From positions 1 through 17,570 of the forward strand of contig SLBH01000184.1 in assembly GCA_007126415.1 (NCBI GenBank): a stretch of DNA of 17,570 bases, in the 5' to 3' direction. Made by a program: the position numbers and the translations under genes. Shown here piece by piece: positions 15,635 to 17,570 of this stretch. This stretch comes from Spirochaetales bacterium (lineage in GTDB: Bacteria; Spirochaetota; Spirochaetia; DSM-27196; SLAA01). A model generated the notes under the pieces. The model made no database searches and was not told the origin of the DNA. It saw nothing but the letters and a program-made list of their open reading frames with translations. The first letter of the stretch is position 1. Each line of letters begins with the position of its first letter.

Positions 15635-16510
15635 TTACGACGAAAGACGAAGCAAGGCGTCGGCGCCTTCGCGCACCACAAAGCCTTCACGCTCGAGTGC
15701 CTCGAGCGCGTCGTCGGTCAATTGCCGCGGTTCCGGCAGCTCGCTATAGAGCTGCTCGAGCGATATCGCTTTCTCGCCGCTGAGAGCACGCAGAATCTGT
15801 CCGCGCCGTTGACGACGCGAGCCCTCGAAGCGCGGTTGGCGCGTGTAGTGACGACTTCGGCGGTTGGCGTTGTCGCGGCTGCTTCTGCCGAGCGCCGCGC
15901 CGTAATCCATAAGCGCGTAGTACCACTCCCGCGGGTGATCGCGATCGAGCGCGGCCTCGAGACACGGCAGCAGCTCTCTATCGCGAACGTGTTCGCGGTC
16001 GGCGAAAAACCAATGGAGCGCCGCGCGCCGGATGTTGGTCTCGATAAACACAACCGGGAGATCATACGCGAATGCCGCGAGTGAACCCGCGGTCGCGGTG
16101 CCTATACCCGGTAGCTCCAGCAGCTCAGCCGGATCGGCCGGCAGCTCGCCGTGGTGCCGCGCGAGCACAATCTCGGCAATCTGCTTGAGATACCGCGCGC
16201 GACGGTTATACCCTAGCCCCTGCCAGCACGCGAGGACCTTGTGAAGCGGCGCGGCGGCCAAAGAGCGAAACTCGGGGAAACAACTCAGGAACTCGCGGTA
16301 TTTCGCGCGCACCCGCTCGGTCTGCGTCTGTTGTAACATCAGCTCAGAAACGAGAATCGCATAGGGGTCGCGGGTCTCGCGCCACTCAAAGCAACGCCCG
16401 TACCGCCGGTAGTGGCGATAGACCTCCTCGCGAAACCTCGCCGCCGAATTCAGGAGCGTTTCTCGCGCTTCTTGCGCGCCGTCTCGGCCTTGCGACTGAT
16501 CTTGTTCCAT
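15635..16510 (-). CDS. Adenine DNA glycosylase of the MutY superfamily lacking the Fe-S cluster
   Basis: This is a base-excision repair enzyme of the HhH-GPD superfamily, expected to remove adenine mispaired with 8-oxoguanine or guanine. The 291-residue protein has the MutY-type motif SELMLQQTQTERV with the catalytic Glu56. It also has the helix-hairpin-helix LPGIGTATAGSLAAFAY and the Asp-loop region FIETNIRRAAL. That region carries Glu157 where MutY uses the catalytic Asp. The four Cys that bind [4Fe-4S] in MutY are absent; instead the segment reads NRRSRHYTRQPRFEGSRRQ. The NUDIX-like MutY C-terminal domain is also absent, replaced by a short winged-helix-like tail of about 50 residues. I recall such shorter Fe-S-less relatives with an ETNIR motif in other bacteria, so this is probably a lineage and not a broken gene. 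ATG 16510 is the only usual start before the conserved region and overlaps trpS by 61 nt. I leave the symbol blank because orthology to mutY is not shown. Confidence 0.82.
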   Translation of the reverse strand: MEQDQSQGRDGAQEARETLLNSAARFREEVYRHYRRYGRCFEWRETRDPYAILVSELMLQQTQTERVRAKYREFLSCFPEFRSLAAAPLHKVLACWQGLGYNRRARYLKQIAEIVLARHHGELPADPAELLELPGIGTATAGSLAAFAYDLPVVFIETNIRRAALHWFFADREHVRDRELLPCLEAALDRDHPREWYYALMDYGAALGRSSRDNANRRSRHYTRQPRFEGSRRQRRGQILRALSGEKAISLEQLYSELPEPRQLTDDALEALEREGFVVREGADALLRLSS

Positions 16511-17508
16511 ACGCCGGTTAACCCCATCGCCTTCTTGGCGGCAAGCAGCGTCGCCTGCTGTTGTTCGCGCATCGTAACGGTTCCATTGTAGATCACCTCG
16601 TCGACAAAGCCGCTGCGCGAGGCGAACTCGTCACGCCGCTCGCGAATAGGGTCGAGGAACCGGTTGAGCGCCGCGGCGAGCTTGTCTTTGACTTCCACAT
16701 CACCGACCGTGCCGGTGCGGTAGCGCTCGGCAAGCGTCCGGACCTCTTCTTGATTGGGGTTGAAGATATCGTGATAGACGAAGACCGGGTTTCCCTCCAC
16801 GGTGCCGGGTACATCGGCGCGCACGCGATTGGGGTCGGTGTACATGCCGCGCACCTTCTTCTCGACGGTCTTGCGGTCATCGGACAACAGTATTGCGTTG
16901 TTTAGAGATTTCGACATCTTGCCGGCGCCGTCGGTTCCTACGAGTGTAGGCACGTCTCCGATGAGCGAATCCGGAACCGGGAAAACTTCACCGTAAAGGT
17001 GGTTGAACCGGCGCGCGATCTCGCGCGTGAGCTCAACATGACTCTCGTTATCCCGACCAACCGGCACAAGGTGCGCGCGCGGGCCGAGAATATCGGCGCT
17101 CTGCAACACCGGATACCCAAGCAGGCCAAACGGCATCTCCGAGAGATTCGCCGAGTTAGCCATGTCCTTAAGACTCGGCAGGCGCTGCAGTCGAGGGACC
17201 GTAACGAGCATCTCGAACAGGAGATTCAGCTCATACGTTTCGTGCACCGCGCTCTGCAGGTATATCACCGAGCGCTCGGGATCGATTCCGCAGGCGAGAT
17301 AATCGAGCACCATCTCGCGAGCGTTTTCGGTAATCTCGGCTATCTCTTCCTTGCCGGGCCGAGTCGTTAAGGTGTGAAGATCCGCGATGATGAAGTTGCA
17401 TTCGTACCGGTTCTGCAGTTTCACCCTGTTCGCGATAGAGCCTACGTAGTGTCCGAGATGTAGCTTGCCGGTCGGGCGGTCGCCGGTGAGAATTCGTTTC
17501 TTTTCCAT
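16450..17508 (-). CDS. trpS: Tryptophanyl-tRNA synthetase
   Basis: This class Ic aminoacyl-tRNA synthetase charges tRNA-Trp with tryptophan. The 352-residue protein has the HIGH-type motif HLGH at 17-20 in GKLHLGHYVG, the tryptophan-pocket region around VPVGRDNESHVELTREIA, and KMSKS at 197-201 in TDGAGKMSKSLNN. Length is typical for bacterial TrpRS. The C-terminal tail (SRKAETARKKREKRS) is very basic and is encoded where the gene overlaps the start of the adenine glycosylase gene. I see no strong ribosome site before ATG 17508 and no clear promoter in the remaining 62 bp of the window (17509-17570). Transcription may therefore start outside it. As the only copy seen here it is presumably the essential housekeeping enzyme. 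Confidence 0.95.
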   Translation of the reverse strand: MEKKRILTGDRPTGKLHLGHYVGSIANRVKLQNRYECNFIIADLHTLTTRPGKEEIAEITENAREMVLDYLACGIDPERSVIYLQSAVHETYELNLLFEMLVTVPRLQRLPSLKDMANSANLSEMPFGLLGYPVLQSADILGPRAHLVPVGRDNESHVELTREIARRFNHLYGEVFPVPDSLIGDVPTLVGTDGAGKMSKSLNNAILLSDDRKTVEKKVRGMYTDPNRVRADVPGTVEGNPVFVYHDIFNPNQEEVRTLAERYRTGTVGDVEVKDKLAAALNRFLDPIRERRDEFASRSGFVDEVIYNGTVTMREQQQATLLAAKKAMGLTGVWNKISRKAETARKKREKRS

Positions 17509-17570
17509 AGTGCTGTGTTGTCTAACTGTCCTTGTTGTATTCGTCGTTGTTGGTATTCACCGTGCTTCCG

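Noticed and set aside
15473..16084. Open frame of 203 codons on the + strand across the phosphohexomutase end and the adenine glycosylase gene
   Set aside because: It is antisense to the glycosylase catalytic region, has no family signature and lacks a credible start context.
1..17570. CRISPR array, insertion sequence, integrase, prophage or tRNA
   Set aside because: No spaced repeats, transposase or integrase motifs, terminal inverted repeats or cloverleaf-forming segments were seen. Genes are packed with uniform base composition.

Overview
This is a gene-dense bacterial window with GC that looks near 58-60% by eye. It carries twelve protein-coding genes on both strands and no RNA gene, insertion sequence, phage or CRISPR array that I can see. 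No gap between genes exceeds 300 bp. The organism is not identifiable with certainty. The LL-diaminopimelate aminotransferase (DapL), the multi-REC response regulator paired with a cytoplasmic hybrid kinase, and the long phosphohexomutase suggest a free-living spirochaete-like bacterium. That is an inference from gene style, not a proof.

Region 1 (1-4353, + strand) has three genes. The first is a left-truncated membrane protein with an M28-peptidase-like remnant. Next come DNA polymerase IV (dinB), 7 nt downstream, and dapL behind its own promoter. An intrinsic terminator overlaps the dapL stop codon.

Region 2 (4388-9727) is the most interesting part. A stand-alone GTP cyclohydrolase II on the - strand is divergent from a tight five-gene + strand operon. 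The operon encodes a RibD C-terminal-type reductase without a deaminase domain, an MDR dehydrogenase without zinc ligands, a 6-pyruvoyl-tetrahydropterin-synthase-like protein that lacks the usual catalytic Cys and His, a GT4 glycosyltransferase, and an MFS exporter. Most junctions overlap or nearly overlap. Together they look like a small-molecule pathway: GTP is opened to a diaminopyrimidine, the ribosyl side chain is reduced, the product is modified by the MDR and PTPS-like enzymes, then glycosylated and exported. No other riboflavin gene is present. A glycosylated pteridine or pyrimidine product is my inference.

Region 3 (9718-13655, - strand) is a two-gene phosphorelay. A REC-linker-REC response regulator has a clear promoter, and it is followed by a soluble PAS-HisKA-HATPase-REC-REC-HPt hybrid kinase. 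The kinase gene converges on the MFS gene with a 10-bp overlap of 3' ends.

Region 4 (13685-17570) holds a divergently transcribed phosphohexomutase (+). It converges on a - strand pair: tryptophanyl-tRNA synthetase (trpS), then an adenine glycosylase of the MutY superfamily that lacks the iron-sulfur cysteines. The two reading frames of this pair overlap by 61 nt.
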